Part shown: piece by piece, positions 41,875-50,644 of the stretch
Numbering within the stretch: position 1 is the stretch's first letter
Layout: every line of letters begins with the position of its first letter
From: Mycolicibacter engbaekii
GTDB lineage: Bacteria > Actinomycetota > Actinomycetes > Mycobacteriales > Mycobacteriaceae
DNA: 64,000 nt
Assembly: GCF_002101585.1 (NCBI RefSeq)
Contig: NZ_LQOT01000004.1
Coordinates: forward strand, 37,760-101,759
Direction of reading: 5' to 3'
Notes under the pieces: model-generated
What the model was told of the DNA's origin: nothing
Seen by the model: only the letters and a program-made list of their open reading frames with translations
Databases searched by the model: none
Program-made: the position numbers and the translations under genes

Positions 41875-42501
41875 CTAACGCACTACGTGTAATCCCCACT
41901 GGCGAAGGAATGGGTCCAGTAGGACGAAGTCGGTGGAATAGTCGTCGTCCACCGGTCCGCCCATCAGCAGACCCACCGCGCTGACGGTGCCGTCCGGGTT
42001 GACCACATAGCCGGGACTGCCACTGTCGCCGATGGTGCTGTATATATCCGTCTCCACAAGGTTGCCGATGATGGCGCTGACAGGACCGCAGGTTTCACCG
42101 GTCTGGGCACCGATCTTGCAGATCGTCATCCCTACGTGAATCTGGTCGGCGGTCAGCACGTTGGCCACCGGGTAACGGCCGGCGATTTTGGGGTTGGGTC
42201 GACCGGCTGCCGGGTCGAGCCGGATGATGGCGGCGTCGCGGTCCTCGCCGTTGTTTTCGCTCGCGGTGATACGTCCCAGCGGCGTCTCGAAGGCGTCGGT
42301 CCATTGCGAGCCGTCGTGCGAGTCGCAGTGGCCGCTGGTCAGCAGGTAATAGTCACCCTCGTCGTTTTGGGTGACGAAACCCGCTGTACAGCTGCTGTTT
42401 TCGTCCAGCAGTTCGATGCCCGGCATCGGGGCGGCCGAGGCCACACCGGCCAACGCCAATCCCGCCGCCACCACCACGCCCGCCGCTACGAACCTCGCCA
42501 T
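41875..42501 (-). CDS. Secreted chymotrypsin-like serine protease (S1 family)
   Basis: This 208-aa exported protease has a signal peptide at residues 1-24 (MARFVAAGVVVAAGLALAGVASA). The triad is visible: His in LLTSGHCDS, Asp in EDRDAAIIRL, Ser in TIGDSGSPGYV. Four cysteines could form two disulfides, one flanking the catalytic His. The layout resembles small actinobacterial S1 peptidases. The ATG shares one base with the nat stop (TGATG), so the two are translationally coupled, an odd pairing for a secreted and a cytosolic enzyme. The fadE5-like gene follows 51 bases later. Confidence 0.87.
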   Translation of the reverse strand: MARFVAAGVVVAAGLALAGVASAAPMPGIELLDENSSCTAGFVTQNDEGDYYLLTSGHCDSHDGSQWTDAFETPLGRITASENNGEDRDAAIIRLDPAAGRPNPKIAGRYPVANVLTADQIHVGMTICKIGAQTGETCGPVSAIIGNLVETDIYSTIGDSGSPGYVVNPDGTVSAVGLLMGGPVDDDYSTDFVLLDPFLRQWGLHVVR

Positions 42502-43322
42502 CAGGTGTCCAGCACCGCGGCCACGGTGGCTTCGATGTCGCCCAGTCCGGTCAGGTCGATCCCGAAGCGTTCGGTCAGCGCGGCACACACCTGTGCGGCG
42601 TCGCCGAACCTGACCCGCTCGGTACTGCCGCCGGCGTGGATGGCCAGGTTGCGCCCCCGCAGGTTCCAGCGCGCCTCGTCGGTCACCAGCGCCGCGCTGA
42701 GACCGACCACGAAGTTCGACTCGGGGTAAGTGGACACGTACCAGCTGCCCACCTGCATGTCGATCAGTGGCCGTGGCTGCATCGCCAGGACATACAGGGG
42801 CCGCCAGCGCTGCCCGATCATGGTCTCCACCACGTAGTCGGCGCCGTGCTCGCGCATCCGGAACGGCTCGTGGGAGGTCTGCTGGACGGCATCGGGGACC
42901 AGGGGGATCGGCGCCGTCGGGGTCTGCCCGCCGAAGCCGACGTCGACCAGATACCGCTGATCCGAGCCGGGGATGGTCACCGCCAAAGCTTGGTGGGTCT
43001 GGGGGCGCGGCGGCCCGTCCATCCCCTCCGGGCTCATCCACACCACCCGTCCGGCCAGCCGCTCGACTCCGAAGCCGAGCGCGCACAGCACGTCGCGCAT
43101 CAGATTGTTGTGCTCGTAGCAGTAGCCGCCGCGGCGTCGCGCCACCAGCTTGGCGCTCAGTGCCGCCGAGCTGAGGTCGATCACCGGCACACCCATCACG
43201 GGGTCCAGGTTCTCGAACGGGATGCGGCGGACGTGCGCGGACACCAGGGCGGTGAGCGTCTCATGCGTCGGCTCGGTGCCACCGCGGTAGTCGATGCGGT
43301 CGAAGTACGCCTGCAGGTCGAT
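42501..43322 (-). CDS. nat: Arylamine N-acetyltransferase, likely ATC start
   Basis: This 273-aa enzyme transfers acetyl or propionyl groups from CoA to arylamines; in mycobacteria it is tied to cholesterol catabolism. If residue 1 is at 43322, the triad is C68 (RRRGGYCYEHN), H110 (RPQTHQAL) and D127 (YLVDVGFGG). The family N-terminus (DLQAYFDRIDYRG) is encoded in frame. However, between the in-frame TGA at 43337-43335 and a GTG at 43244 there is no ATG, GTG or TTG. GGGGAG at 43334-43329 sits 6 bases before an ATC at 43322, the best start. The GTG would delete 26 conserved residues. A sequencing error or a damaged start is the alternative. Confidence 0.82.
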   Translation of the reverse strand: MDLQAYFDRIDYRGGTEPTHETLTALVSAHVRRIPFENLDPVMGVPVIDLSSAALSAKLVARRRGGYCYEHNNLMRDVLCALGFGVERLAGRVVWMSPEGMDGPPRPQTHQALAVTIPGSDQRYLVDVGFGGQTPTAPIPLVPDAVQQTSHEPFRMREHGADYVVETMIGQRWRPLYVLAMQPRPLIDMQVGSWYVSTYPESNFVVGLSAALVTDEARWNLRGRNLAIHAGGSTERVRFGDAAQVCAALTERFGIDLTGLGDIEATVAAVLDT

Positions 43323-43387
43323 GCGGAGCTCCCCTCAGGTACCCAGAACAGTTTGCTGATGGTATCCACCACCGGGCCTGAGCCGGT

Positions 43388-43416
43388 AATATAGGCAAAA
43401 CTAGAACACGTTCCAA
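43388..43416. promoter_or_regulatory. KstR-type box in the nat / LPLAT divergent promoter
   Basis: TAGAACACGTTCCA (43402-43415) matches all fixed bases of TNNAACNNGTTNNA. Toward nat, TATATT (43393-43388) is a -10, and TTGGAA (43416-43411) is a -35 at a 17-base spacing, so the box covers the -35 and the spacer. Toward LPLAT the box lies 16 bases before the start codon, where it could also block transcription. Confidence 0.65.
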
Positions 43417-43430
43417 TTGAGGGGGCCGCG

Positions 43431-44252
43431 GTGGACACGCCGGACAACGACTGGTCGGACGACGTTCCACGGCCCATCACGAAGTGGGATCCCGGTCTGA
43501 CCGAACGGGTGATGGGCCTGTTGCGACCGTTCATCAAGGGCTACCACCGTGCCGAGGTACGGGGCTTTGAGTCATTCCCGAACGGGGGCGCCCTGGTGGT
43601 GTCGAACCACTCCGGCGGCCTGTTCGCGATGGATGTCCCGGTGTTCGCCACTGGTTTCTACGACACGTTCGGCTACGAACGTCCCGTCTACACCCTGAGC
43701 CATGACCTGATCTTCACCGGTTTCACCGCCGACTTCTTCCGCAGAACCGGATTCATCCCGGCCAACCACTCCAACGCCGACGAGGCCCTGCGCTCCGGGG
43801 GCGTGGTGGTGGTATTCCCGGGCGGCGACTACGACGTGTACCGACCGACGTTGGAAGAGAACAGAATCGACTTCGGCGGCCGCAAGGGCTATATCCGCGC
43901 CGCGCTCAACGCAGGTGTGCCGATCGTGCCCACGGTCGGGATCGGCGGCCAGGAAAGCCAGTTCTACCTGACCCGCGGCACCGGGCTGGCCAAGGCCCTG
44001 CGGCTCGACAAACTGATGCGGGTCAAGATTCTGCCGATCTCATTCGGTTTCCCGTTCGGGATTTCCGCGGTGTTGCCCGTCAACCTGCCGCTGCCCACCA
44101 AGATCGTCATGCAGGTATGCGAGCCGATCGATATCGTCGCGGAGTTCGGCGAGGACCCCGACATCGACGTCGTCGACGCGCATGTGCGCGCAGTCATGCA
44201 GAAGGCGCTGGACAAGCTCGCCAGCGAACGCCGCCTGCCGGTCCTGGGCTGA
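43431..44252 (+). CDS. Lysophospholipid/glycerolipid acyltransferase family protein
   Basis: This 273-aa LPLAT-superfamily acyltransferase is likely membrane-associated and esterifies a glycerol or glycerophosphate hydroxyl with acyl-CoA. The catalytic His is in VVSNHSGGLFAMD (a longer His-to-Asp spacing than the usual HX4D). The second block VVVFPGGDYDVYRPT and the third NAGVPIVPTVGIGG are typical of the MGAT/DGAT-like branch. GAGGGGG (43419-43425) supports the GTG. It forms an operon with the acyl-CoA synthetase gene 5 bases downstream, which could supply its acyl-CoA. Confidence 0.87.
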   Translation: MDTPDNDWSDDVPRPITKWDPGLTERVMGLLRPFIKGYHRAEVRGFESFPNGGALVVSNHSGGLFAMDVPVFATGFYDTFGYERPVYTLSHDLIFTGFTADFFRRTGFIPANHSNADEALRSGGVVVVFPGGDYDVYRPTLEENRIDFGGRKGYIRAALNAGVPIVPTVGIGGQESQFYLTRGTGLAKALRLDKLMRVKILPISFGFPFGISAVLPVNLPLPTKIVMQVCEPIDIVAEFGEDPDIDVVDAHVRAVMQKALDKLASERRLPVLG

Positions 44253-44257
44253 GCGGG

Positions 44258-45892
44258 ATGGGCCTGTTCGACTCGCTCAATCGGGTCGGCTCGATGCTGG
44301 TGACCTTCAGCCGGGCCGGGTTGTTGGCGCCCATGCGCCCGGACAAATATCTCCGAATAGCCGCCGCAGCGGCGGCTGAAGGCGGTACCACCACTACCGG
44401 GATCGCCATGGCGGCCCAGCGGTGTGGCGATCGCACGGCGATCATCGACGAGCGCGGTACGTGTACCTACGCCGAGCTCGACCGGCGCTGTAACGCGCTG
44501 GCCGCCGGTCTGCAACGGCTGCCCGGACGGACACCTCGGGCGATCGCCCTGATGTGCCGTAACCACCGCGGCTTCATCGAGGCGCTGGCGGCCGCCAACC
44601 GGATCGGCGCCGACGTGCTGTTGCTCAACACCAACTTCGCCGGGCCGGCGCTGGCTGAAGTCGTCGCCCGTGAAGGCGTCGACCTGATCTTCTACGACGA
44701 AGAGTTCACCGCCGCAGTGGATCTGGCGGTGCCGGCCGACTCGGGGTGCACGCGGGTGGTGAGCTGGACCGACAGTGAGGTCCCCGGCCTGACGGCAGAC
44801 GAGTTGATCCACGCCAACGCCGGACGCCGACCGGCCAAAGCAGCTCGGAGCGGCAAGCTGGTCATGCTCACCTCCGGAACCACCGGCACCCCCAAGGGGG
44901 CACGCCGCTCCGGACGCGGCGGGGGCGGCCTTGCCGACCTTCAGGCAATTTTCGACCGGATCCCTTGGCACACCGAGGAAACCGTGGTCATCGCCGCGCC
45001 GATGTTCCACGCCTGGGGGTTCTCCCAGCTGGCGCTGGCGCTGACCATGGCCTGCACCATCGCCACCCGGCGCAAGTTCGACCCTGAAGCTACCCTGGCC
45101 TTGATCGAATCGAACAACGCCGCCGGGCTGTGCGTCGTACCGGTTATGTTCGACCGGATCATGGCGCTGCCGGACGAAGTCCGGGACCAATACCCTTGCA
45201 CATCACTACGGTTCGCGACAGCGTCCGGTTCGCGGATGCATCCCGACGTGGTGACGGCGTTCATGGACTCCTTCGGCGATGTGGTCTACAACAACTACAA
45301 CGCGACCGAAGCCGGCATGATCGCGCTGGCGACGCCGCAAGACCTGCGCTACTCCCCCGAGACCGCCGGCCGCCCGGCCCCGGGCAGCGAGATCCGGATC
45401 CTGGATGCTGATCTCGCCGAGGTTCCCGCCGGCGTGACCGGGCAGATCTTCGTCCGCAACTCCTCGCAGTTCGACGGCTACACCGGGGGCGACTCGAAGC
45501 TGTTCCACGACGGCTTCATGGCGTCCGGCGACTTGGGCTACTTCGACGACACCGGAAGGCTTTTCGTGGTCGGCCGGGATGACGAGATGATCGTCTCCGG
45601 GGGCGAGAACGTCTACCCGATCGAGGCGGAGAAGGCGCTGATCACCCACGCCGCAGTGGCCGAGGCCGCCGTCATCGGTGTCGACGACGCCGATTACGGA
45701 CAGCGCCTGGTGGCCTTCGTGGTATTGACACCCGGCGCCTGCGCCTCGCCCGATGCACTCAAGCAGCACGTCCGGGAGAATCTTGCCGGCTACAAGGTGC
45801 CGCGTGACATCACCATCATGGCTGCGCTGCCGCGCAACAACACCGGCAAGGTACTCCGTCGCGAACTGCAGGCGCTGGCAGCGTCCGACTGA
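44258..45892 (+). CDS. Acyl-CoA synthetase (FadD2/FadD12-like)
   Basis: This 544-aa AMP-forming fatty acyl-CoA ligase activates acids with ATP and CoA. The P-loop is MLTSGTTGTPKG. Further motifs are YNNYNATEAG, SGDLGYFDDTGRLFVVGRDDEMI and the C-terminal KVPRDITIMAALPRNNTGKVLR with its catalytic Lys. Loop RRSGRGGGGL after the P-loop is Gly-rich. ATG 44258 follows the LPLAT stop by 5 bases with GCGGG before it. The N-terminus MGLFDSLNRVGSML recalls FadD12/FadD2, but substrate length cannot be told. Its stop is 2 bases from the convergent WS/DGAT gene. Confidence 0.88.
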   Translation: MGLFDSLNRVGSMLVTFSRAGLLAPMRPDKYLRIAAAAAAEGGTTTTGIAMAAQRCGDRTAIIDERGTCTYAELDRRCNALAAGLQRLPGRTPRAIALMCRNHRGFIEALAAANRIGADVLLLNTNFAGPALAEVVAREGVDLIFYDEEFTAAVDLAVPADSGCTRVVSWTDSEVPGLTADELIHANAGRRPAKAARSGKLVMLTSGTTGTPKGARRSGRGGGGLADLQAIFDRIPWHTEETVVIAAPMFHAWGFSQLALALTMACTIATRRKFDPEATLALIESNNAAGLCVVPVMFDRIMALPDEVRDQYPCTSLRFATASGSRMHPDVVTAFMDSFGDVVYNNYNATEAGMIALATPQDLRYSPETAGRPAPGSEIRILDADLAEVPAGVTGQIFVRNSSQFDGYTGGDSKLFHDGFMASGDLGYFDDTGRLFVVGRDDEMIVSGGENVYPIEAEKALITHAAVAEAAVIGVDDADYGQRLVAFVVLTPGACASPDALKQHVRENLAGYKVPRDITIMAALPRNNTGKVLRRELQALAASD

Positions 45893-45894
45893 GT

Positions 45895-47313
45895 CTAGGC
45901 GGGCGCCATCGCGGTCTCGACAACCGTCAGCGTCTCTGAAAGACCTGCGGCGCGACGGATCTCAAGGAAAGACTCCACCATCGCGCTAGTCACCTCGTGC
46001 GGGTCTTCTACGGTGGCGCCGTCGGTCAGCACAGAGATGTTGAGCTGGTCGACATAGCTCCACACGGTGATGTTCAGGCCACTGCCGGCGGTCAGTGGCC
46101 CCACCGAGTAGATCTCGGTGACCAGTGCACCGCCGACCCTGCCGCGCTGCCTTGGGCCGGGAACATTGGAGATGTTGAGGTTGAGAACCTTGTTCTGCCC
46201 GTCCTTGCCCGACAGCCACCGGAACAGTGACTCCGCCGGTGCGGGCGGGAAATACGCCGACCACCGACTGATCAGTTCCGGCCCCACCAGGTGGTGGGCC
46301 TCCTTGGCCAGATCGGCCGCCTCCCGAGCCTGGGCGACCCGTTCCCGCACATCGGCCACATCGACCGGCAGTGCCACCAACACTCCGGAGAACCGATTAC
46401 CGGAGATCCGGTCCGCGGAGAAGTCGAAGCTCATCGGCACCGACGCCAACAGTGGGTGATCCGCCTTCCCGTCGTAGCGCAGCAGCAGCGTGCGCAACGC
46501 CCCGGCCGAGATGGCCAGCACCAGGTCGTTGATGGTGACGCCCAACTGCTTGCTGGTCGCCTTGATATCGGCCAGCGCCAACGTTGCGGTGGCGAACCGG
46601 CGATCGGGCGTGAGCACGTGGTTGATGAAGCTCGGCGGTGGGGTGAACGGCCGGGTCAGATCAGCGGAGAGTTTGCGCGTGCTGCGCCGAACCCGTCCGA
46701 TGCCGGCCGCGGTGTAGCCGATGGTCGCCGGGATCTTGCCCATCTGCCGGAAATGGTCGCGGAACGCCGACCGCACCAACTGCCCGCCGGTGGGCGCGGG
46801 ATCGGTTTCGTAAGAGTCACGCTCGTTCTGCGAACCGACCACCAGATCCATGCCGCGGGCCATCAGATTCGCCGACGCGATCCCGTCGGCCAGTGCGTGG
46901 TGGATCTTGCCGACCACCGCGATCCGGTTGTTTGCCAGGCCATCGATGAAGTACATCTCCCACAGTGGGCGGCTGCGATCCAGCGGTGTGCTGCCGATCT
47001 CGCCGATGGCCTCGTCGAGTTCGCGGCGGCCACCCGGAGCGGGCAGTGACCATGGCCGGATGTGATACGCCAAGTCGACTTCGCAGTTCTCCCGCCACAT
47101 CGGGTGGTGGAACTTGCCGGGGATGTCCACCAGTTGGTATCGGAACGGATCCAGCTTGTAGAGCCGGCCATGAATCACCCGCCGGAAGGCCTCGACGTCG
47201 AACCTGCGGCGATCGGCGTCCAGCTCGATCACCGCGATCTTGAGAGTGTGCATGTGCACGTTCGCCGTCTCGCTGTACAGCAGGATCGCATCCCACCCGG
47301 TGAGCCGCTTCAC
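45895..47313 (-). CDS. WS/DGAT acyltransferase (Rv0221-like)
   Basis: This 472-aa wax ester synthase/diacylglycerol acyltransferase-type enzyme makes storage triacylglycerol or wax esters from acyl-CoA. The catalytic HHxxxDG motif is HHALADG near residue 140. NISNVPGPRQRG and SVGPLTAGSGLNITVWSYV are the C-terminal family blocks. GTG 47313 begins VKRLTGWDA, which agrees with recalled Rv0221; GAGGGG is upstream. An earlier in-frame GTG or ATG at 47340 adds nine residues and is less likely. Confidence 0.91.
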   Translation of the reverse strand: MKRLTGWDAILLYSETANVHMHTLKIAVIELDADRRRFDVEAFRRVIHGRLYKLDPFRYQLVDIPGKFHHPMWRENCEVDLAYHIRPWSLPAPGGRRELDEAIGEIGSTPLDRSRPLWEMYFIDGLANNRIAVVGKIHHALADGIASANLMARGMDLVVGSQNERDSYETDPAPTGGQLVRSAFRDHFRQMGKIPATIGYTAAGIGRVRRSTRKLSADLTRPFTPPPSFINHVLTPDRRFATATLALADIKATSKQLGVTINDLVLAISAGALRTLLLRYDGKADHPLLASVPMSFDFSADRISGNRFSGVLVALPVDVADVRERVAQAREAADLAKEAHHLVGPELISRWSAYFPPAPAESLFRWLSGKDGQNKVLNLNISNVPGPRQRGRVGGALVTEIYSVGPLTAGSGLNITVWSYVDQLNISVLTDGATVEDPHEVTSAMVESFLEIRRAAGLSETLTVVETAMAPA

Positions 47314-47357
47314 CCCACACCCCTCGCCATGCACGGACAATACCGTGGCGGGCGGGT

Positions 47358-48590
47358 TCAGATGATCTGTTTTCTCCCGACCGTGGTGCGGTCGCGGTGA
47401 ATCTGGTTGAGGAACAAACCGATTGCCGTGCTCATCGCACCGGTGCGGGCCCCGTCGGTCATGTCGAAACCGTGCCCGGCGCCCGGCAGTTCCAGGTACC
47501 CGACCTTGGAACGCGACACCGCCCGCAGTCGGTCGGCGAAGCTACGGGCTTGCTGCACCGGGATGACCGTGTCGGCGCTGCCATGGACGACCAGGAACGG
47601 CGGCGCATCCGGATGCACCCGCGCGATCGGGGATGCCTGCCGGTAGATATCGCGATGGCGTCGCATCGATCGACCGACCACCACCCGCTCCAAGAAGTCG
47701 ACGAATGCGACGCGTCCGGGGGTGGAGCGATCCTCCCAGTCGTAGCGGCCGTAGATGCCCACCACGGCGTCCACGGAGGTGTCCCCGCCCGCCGGCAATT
47801 GGTCGGCGAATTCGGAGTCGCTGACCGCACTTCCGGTCAGCCCGGCCAGGGCAGCCAGATGTCCGCCGGCCGAGGCGCCCGCAACGGCCACGAAATTGCG
47901 GTCACCGCCGAATTTGTCGACGTTGGCGTGCGCCCACGCGATCGCGGTCTTGACGTCGACGATGTGACTCGGCCACCGGTTGTGCGGCGCGACCCGGTAG
48001 TCGATCGACAGGCACACCCAGCCCTGTTCGGCCAAGTGGGACAGCAGTGCATAACCCTGCAAGATTCGGCTGCCGTGCACCCAGGCACCGCCGGGAACGT
48101 AGATCAGGACCGGCGCCGGACCGTCCGGCAGTTCGCGCGGCCGCCACACATCGAGCACCTGCTCGGGGTCGCTGCCGTACTGCACACCGGAGCGATAGAT
48201 GTGCCGACGGTGCTGCAACGCCTTCACCACCGGCGGAGCCTGCTCCGGTTCGGGCCAGTCGATGTCGAGATCGGCCGCCGACACCACACCCCGCAGCGCG
48301 GCGTCGCTGACCACATGGGTCTGCTCGCGCTCCTGCTTGCGGACGGCCGCCGCCCCCGGGGCCAGCCAGGATTTGGCGGCACTGGAGAAGAACTCCGGCA
48401 TGTGGCGGGTACCCCATACCCCCATTGCGGTCATCCCACCCAGGGGTTCCAGGTGCTTCCCGACCACCGGCAAAGACGCTGAGGCCATGCTGAGCGCTAG
48501 CAGGTAGTCGCTCGGTCGAGCTCGCATCAGCCAACGCAGCCGGCCGGCCAGGTCGAGCCCGGTCTCCGGGGTCTGCGATCGTCCCGTCAT
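47358..48590 (-). CDS. lipC: Esterase/lipase LipC-like
   Basis: This 410-aa alpha/beta hydrolase has the oxyanion-hole region YVPGGAWVHG. The nucleophile elbow is GASAGGHLAA (Ser in G-x-S-x-G). The acid is probably Asp in VHGSADTVIPV and the His is in LPGAGHGFDM. The first 90 residues are a family-specific extension without a clear signal peptide. It lies 44 bases upstream of the WS/DGAT gene on the same strand, so lipid ester hydrolysis and synthesis are paired. Position and length fit Rv0220. Confidence 0.88.
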   Translation of the reverse strand: MTGRSQTPETGLDLAGRLRWLMRARPSDYLLALSMASASLPVVGKHLEPLGGMTAMGVWGTRHMPEFFSSAAKSWLAPGAAAVRKQEREQTHVVSDAALRGVVSAADLDIDWPEPEQAPPVVKALQHRRHIYRSGVQYGSDPEQVLDVWRPRELPDGPAPVLIYVPGGAWVHGSRILQGYALLSHLAEQGWVCLSIDYRVAPHNRWPSHIVDVKTAIAWAHANVDKFGGDRNFVAVAGASAGGHLAALAGLTGSAVSDSEFADQLPAGGDTSVDAVVGIYGRYDWEDRSTPGRVAFVDFLERVVVGRSMRRHRDIYRQASPIARVHPDAPPFLVVHGSADTVIPVQQARSFADRLRAVSRSKVGYLELPGAGHGFDMTDGARTGAMSTAIGLFLNQIHRDRTTVGRKQII

Positions 48591-48678
48591 TGGCGCAGGG
48601 TACCGCGTTTGGGGTCGGAGGCGGCCGCAATCGGTGGGTTCGCGACGCCGCCGGTGAGGCGCCGGTAATACTGAGCCG

Positions 48679-49572
48679 ATGGTAAGCAGCGGGTTCCATC
48701 CAGATCTGCGCAGAACTGCCCGATTCCTTCCGCGAGGCGGACTCGGGCGTCGAACGCTGCCGGTGCTGAAGGCGCTCACCGGGTTGCAGGGCCGGCACAC
48801 TCCCCGCGACGTCGAGGTCGTGGGCCTGCCCGCGGGCGCCAGCATCCGGATCTTTCGGCCGCCGAATCGGCCTGCCGATCCCGCACCGGCACTGCTGTGG
48901 ATCCACGGTGGCGGCTACGTCATCGGCACGGCCGCCCAGGATGACCGGCTCTGCCGCAGGTTCAGCGCCGAACTGGGTGCCACGGTCGCGTCAGTGGATT
49001 ACCGACTGGCGCCGCAGAACCCCTATCCCGCCGCGTTGGAGGACTGCTGGGCCGCATTGACCCGGCTCGCTGAGCTGCCCGGGGTCGATCCGGCCCGGAT
49101 CGCTATCGGCGGCGCCAGTGCCGGCGGCGGGCTGGCTGCGGCGCTGGCGCAGCTGGCCGCCGACCGCGGCGACGTCTCCCCCGTGCTGCAGCTGCTGGCG
49201 TACCCGATGCTGGACGATCGCAGCGCGGCACTGCCGGCCAATCGGAGTTACCGCCTGTGGAATCCGCGGAGCAACCTGTTGGCCTGGACCGCGTATCTGG
49301 GCGACGCGGATCCGCGCGTCGCGGTGCCGGCACGGCGGGCCGACCTGAGCGGCCTGGCACCGGCCTGGATCGGGGTGGGCACCCTGGATCTGTTCTATGA
49401 CGAGGACCTGGCCTACGCTGGGCGACTGCAGCAAGCCGGGGTGCCCTGCGACGTCGAGACGGTGTCCGGCGCATTCCACGGTTTCGACCTGTTGATGCCC
49501 AAGGCGCCGGTCTCGCAGAAGTTCTTTGCCAGCCAATGCGCGAGCTTGCGCGACGCCTACGAGAAAGGCTGA
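48679..49572 (+). CDS. lipW: Esterase LipW-like (hormone-sensitive lipase family)
   Basis: This 297-aa family IV esterase has the conserved HGGG motif at WIHGGGYVIGT and the nucleophile Ser in IGGASAGGGLAAAL. Asp in GTLDLFYDED and His in AFHGFDL complete the triad. AATACT at 48667-48672 ends 6 bases before the ATG, so the message may be leaderless. It is followed after 3 bases by the first fadE gene, so the three genes probably form an operon. Gene order suggests Rv0217c. Confidence 0.87.
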   Translation: MVSSGFHPDLRRTARFLPRGGLGRRTLPVLKALTGLQGRHTPRDVEVVGLPAGASIRIFRPPNRPADPAPALLWIHGGGYVIGTAAQDDRLCRRFSAELGATVASVDYRLAPQNPYPAALEDCWAALTRLAELPGVDPARIAIGGASAGGGLAAALAQLAADRGDVSPVLQLLAYPMLDDRSAALPANRSYRLWNPRSNLLAWTAYLGDADPRVAVPARRADLSGLAPAWIGVGTLDLFYDEDLAYAGRLQQAGVPCDVETVSGAFHGFDLLMPKAPVSQKFFASQCASLRDAYEKG

Positions 49573-49575
49573 GAA

Positions 49576-50643
49576 GTGCCTGCACCCACCCGGGACGAAC
49601 TGCGTGCGCTGCGCACCGCGGTCGCAGAGCTGATGGCCAAACGCTCACCCGACGATGACGTCTGGAGCGAGCTGGCTCAGATGGGCCTGCTCGGTCTGCT
49701 GGTGCCCGAGCAGTACGGCGGCGCCGGGGCCGGACTGATCGAGGTGGGCGTGGTTGCCGAGGAGCTCGGCCGCGTCCTTTTCCCTGGCCCGTACCTGTCC
49801 ACGGCGGTGCTTGGAGTCAACCTGCTGCTGGCGCTCGACGACCGGCAGGAGTGCGAGGCGGTGCTGCCGGAGATCGCCGCCGGCCGCACCCGAGTCGCGG
49901 TCGCCTTCACCGAGGGCAACTCCACCCGGCCCCCCGAGAAGCCGGCCACCACGGCCCGCGGCGGGGCGGCGCCGGTGGTTTCCGGCGAGAAACGGTTCTC
50001 CCTCGACGCCGACACCGCCCAGCGGCTCTACGTGCTGGCCGACTCCGAGGAAGGCCCCGCGATCTTCGCCGTCGACCCGGCCGGCCCGGGCGTCACGGTG
50101 GAACCGCTGACCACGGTCGATCTGTCCCGCCGGCTGTGTCGCGTCCGGTTCGACGAGGCCCCGGCGACGCTGGTGGGCCCGGCTGGTCAGGGAGTCGCCG
50201 CTTTGACCGCAGCGCTGGATCGCTCGGCGGTGGCGCTGCTGGGCGAGCAGGCCGGCGCTGCCCGGGCCGCGATGGAGATGGCCCGCGACTACGCCAAGAC
50301 CCGCTTCCAGTTCGGCCGCGCCATCGGCAGCTTCCAGGCCGTCAAGCACATGTGCGCCGACATGTTGCTCGAGGCTGAATCTGCGGTGTCGGCAGCCCGC
50401 CATGTGGCCGCGGCCGGCGCCCAGGAAGCGCCGGGCTGGACCGCTGAGCTCGCACTGGCTCAGGCCTATTGTTCGGATGCCTTCGTCTACGTGGGTGCCA
50501 CCAACATTCAGGTGCACGGCGGTATCGGATTCACCTGGGAGCACCCCGCGCATCGGTATCTGCGCCGGGCGCGCAGTGATGCACAGCTTTTCGGCAGCCC
50601 CTCCTGGCACCGGGAGCGTTACCTGCAAGAGATCGGAGCCTGA
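49576..50643 (+). CDS. Acyl-CoA dehydrogenase, subunit-like (first of a FadE pair)
   Basis: This 355-aa ACAD-fold protein ends with VHGGIGFTWEHPAHRYLRRA instead of the EGT-x-x-I-x-R signature. FAD-contact motifs FQFGRAIGSFQAVKHMCADM are present. Such proteins in mycobacteria usually pair with a second FadE to form an alpha2-beta2 enzyme with half the usual number of active sites (known for steroid-degrading ACADs). GTG 49576 is 3 bases after the lipW stop, and the next fadE starts 1 base after this stop, supporting a complex. Confidence 0.87.
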   Translation: MPAPTRDELRALRTAVAELMAKRSPDDDVWSELAQMGLLGLLVPEQYGGAGAGLIEVGVVAEELGRVLFPGPYLSTAVLGVNLLLALDDRQECEAVLPEIAAGRTRVAVAFTEGNSTRPPEKPATTARGGAAPVVSGEKRFSLDADTAQRLYVLADSEEGPAIFAVDPAGPGVTVEPLTTVDLSRRLCRVRFDEAPATLVGPAGQGVAALTAALDRSAVALLGEQAGAARAAMEMARDYAKTRFQFGRAIGSFQAVKHMCADMLLEAESAVSAARHVAAAGAQEAPGWTAELALAQAYCSDAFVYVGATNIQVHGGIGFTWEHPAHRYLRRARSDAQLFGSPSWHRERYLQEIGA

Positions 50644-50644
50644 G

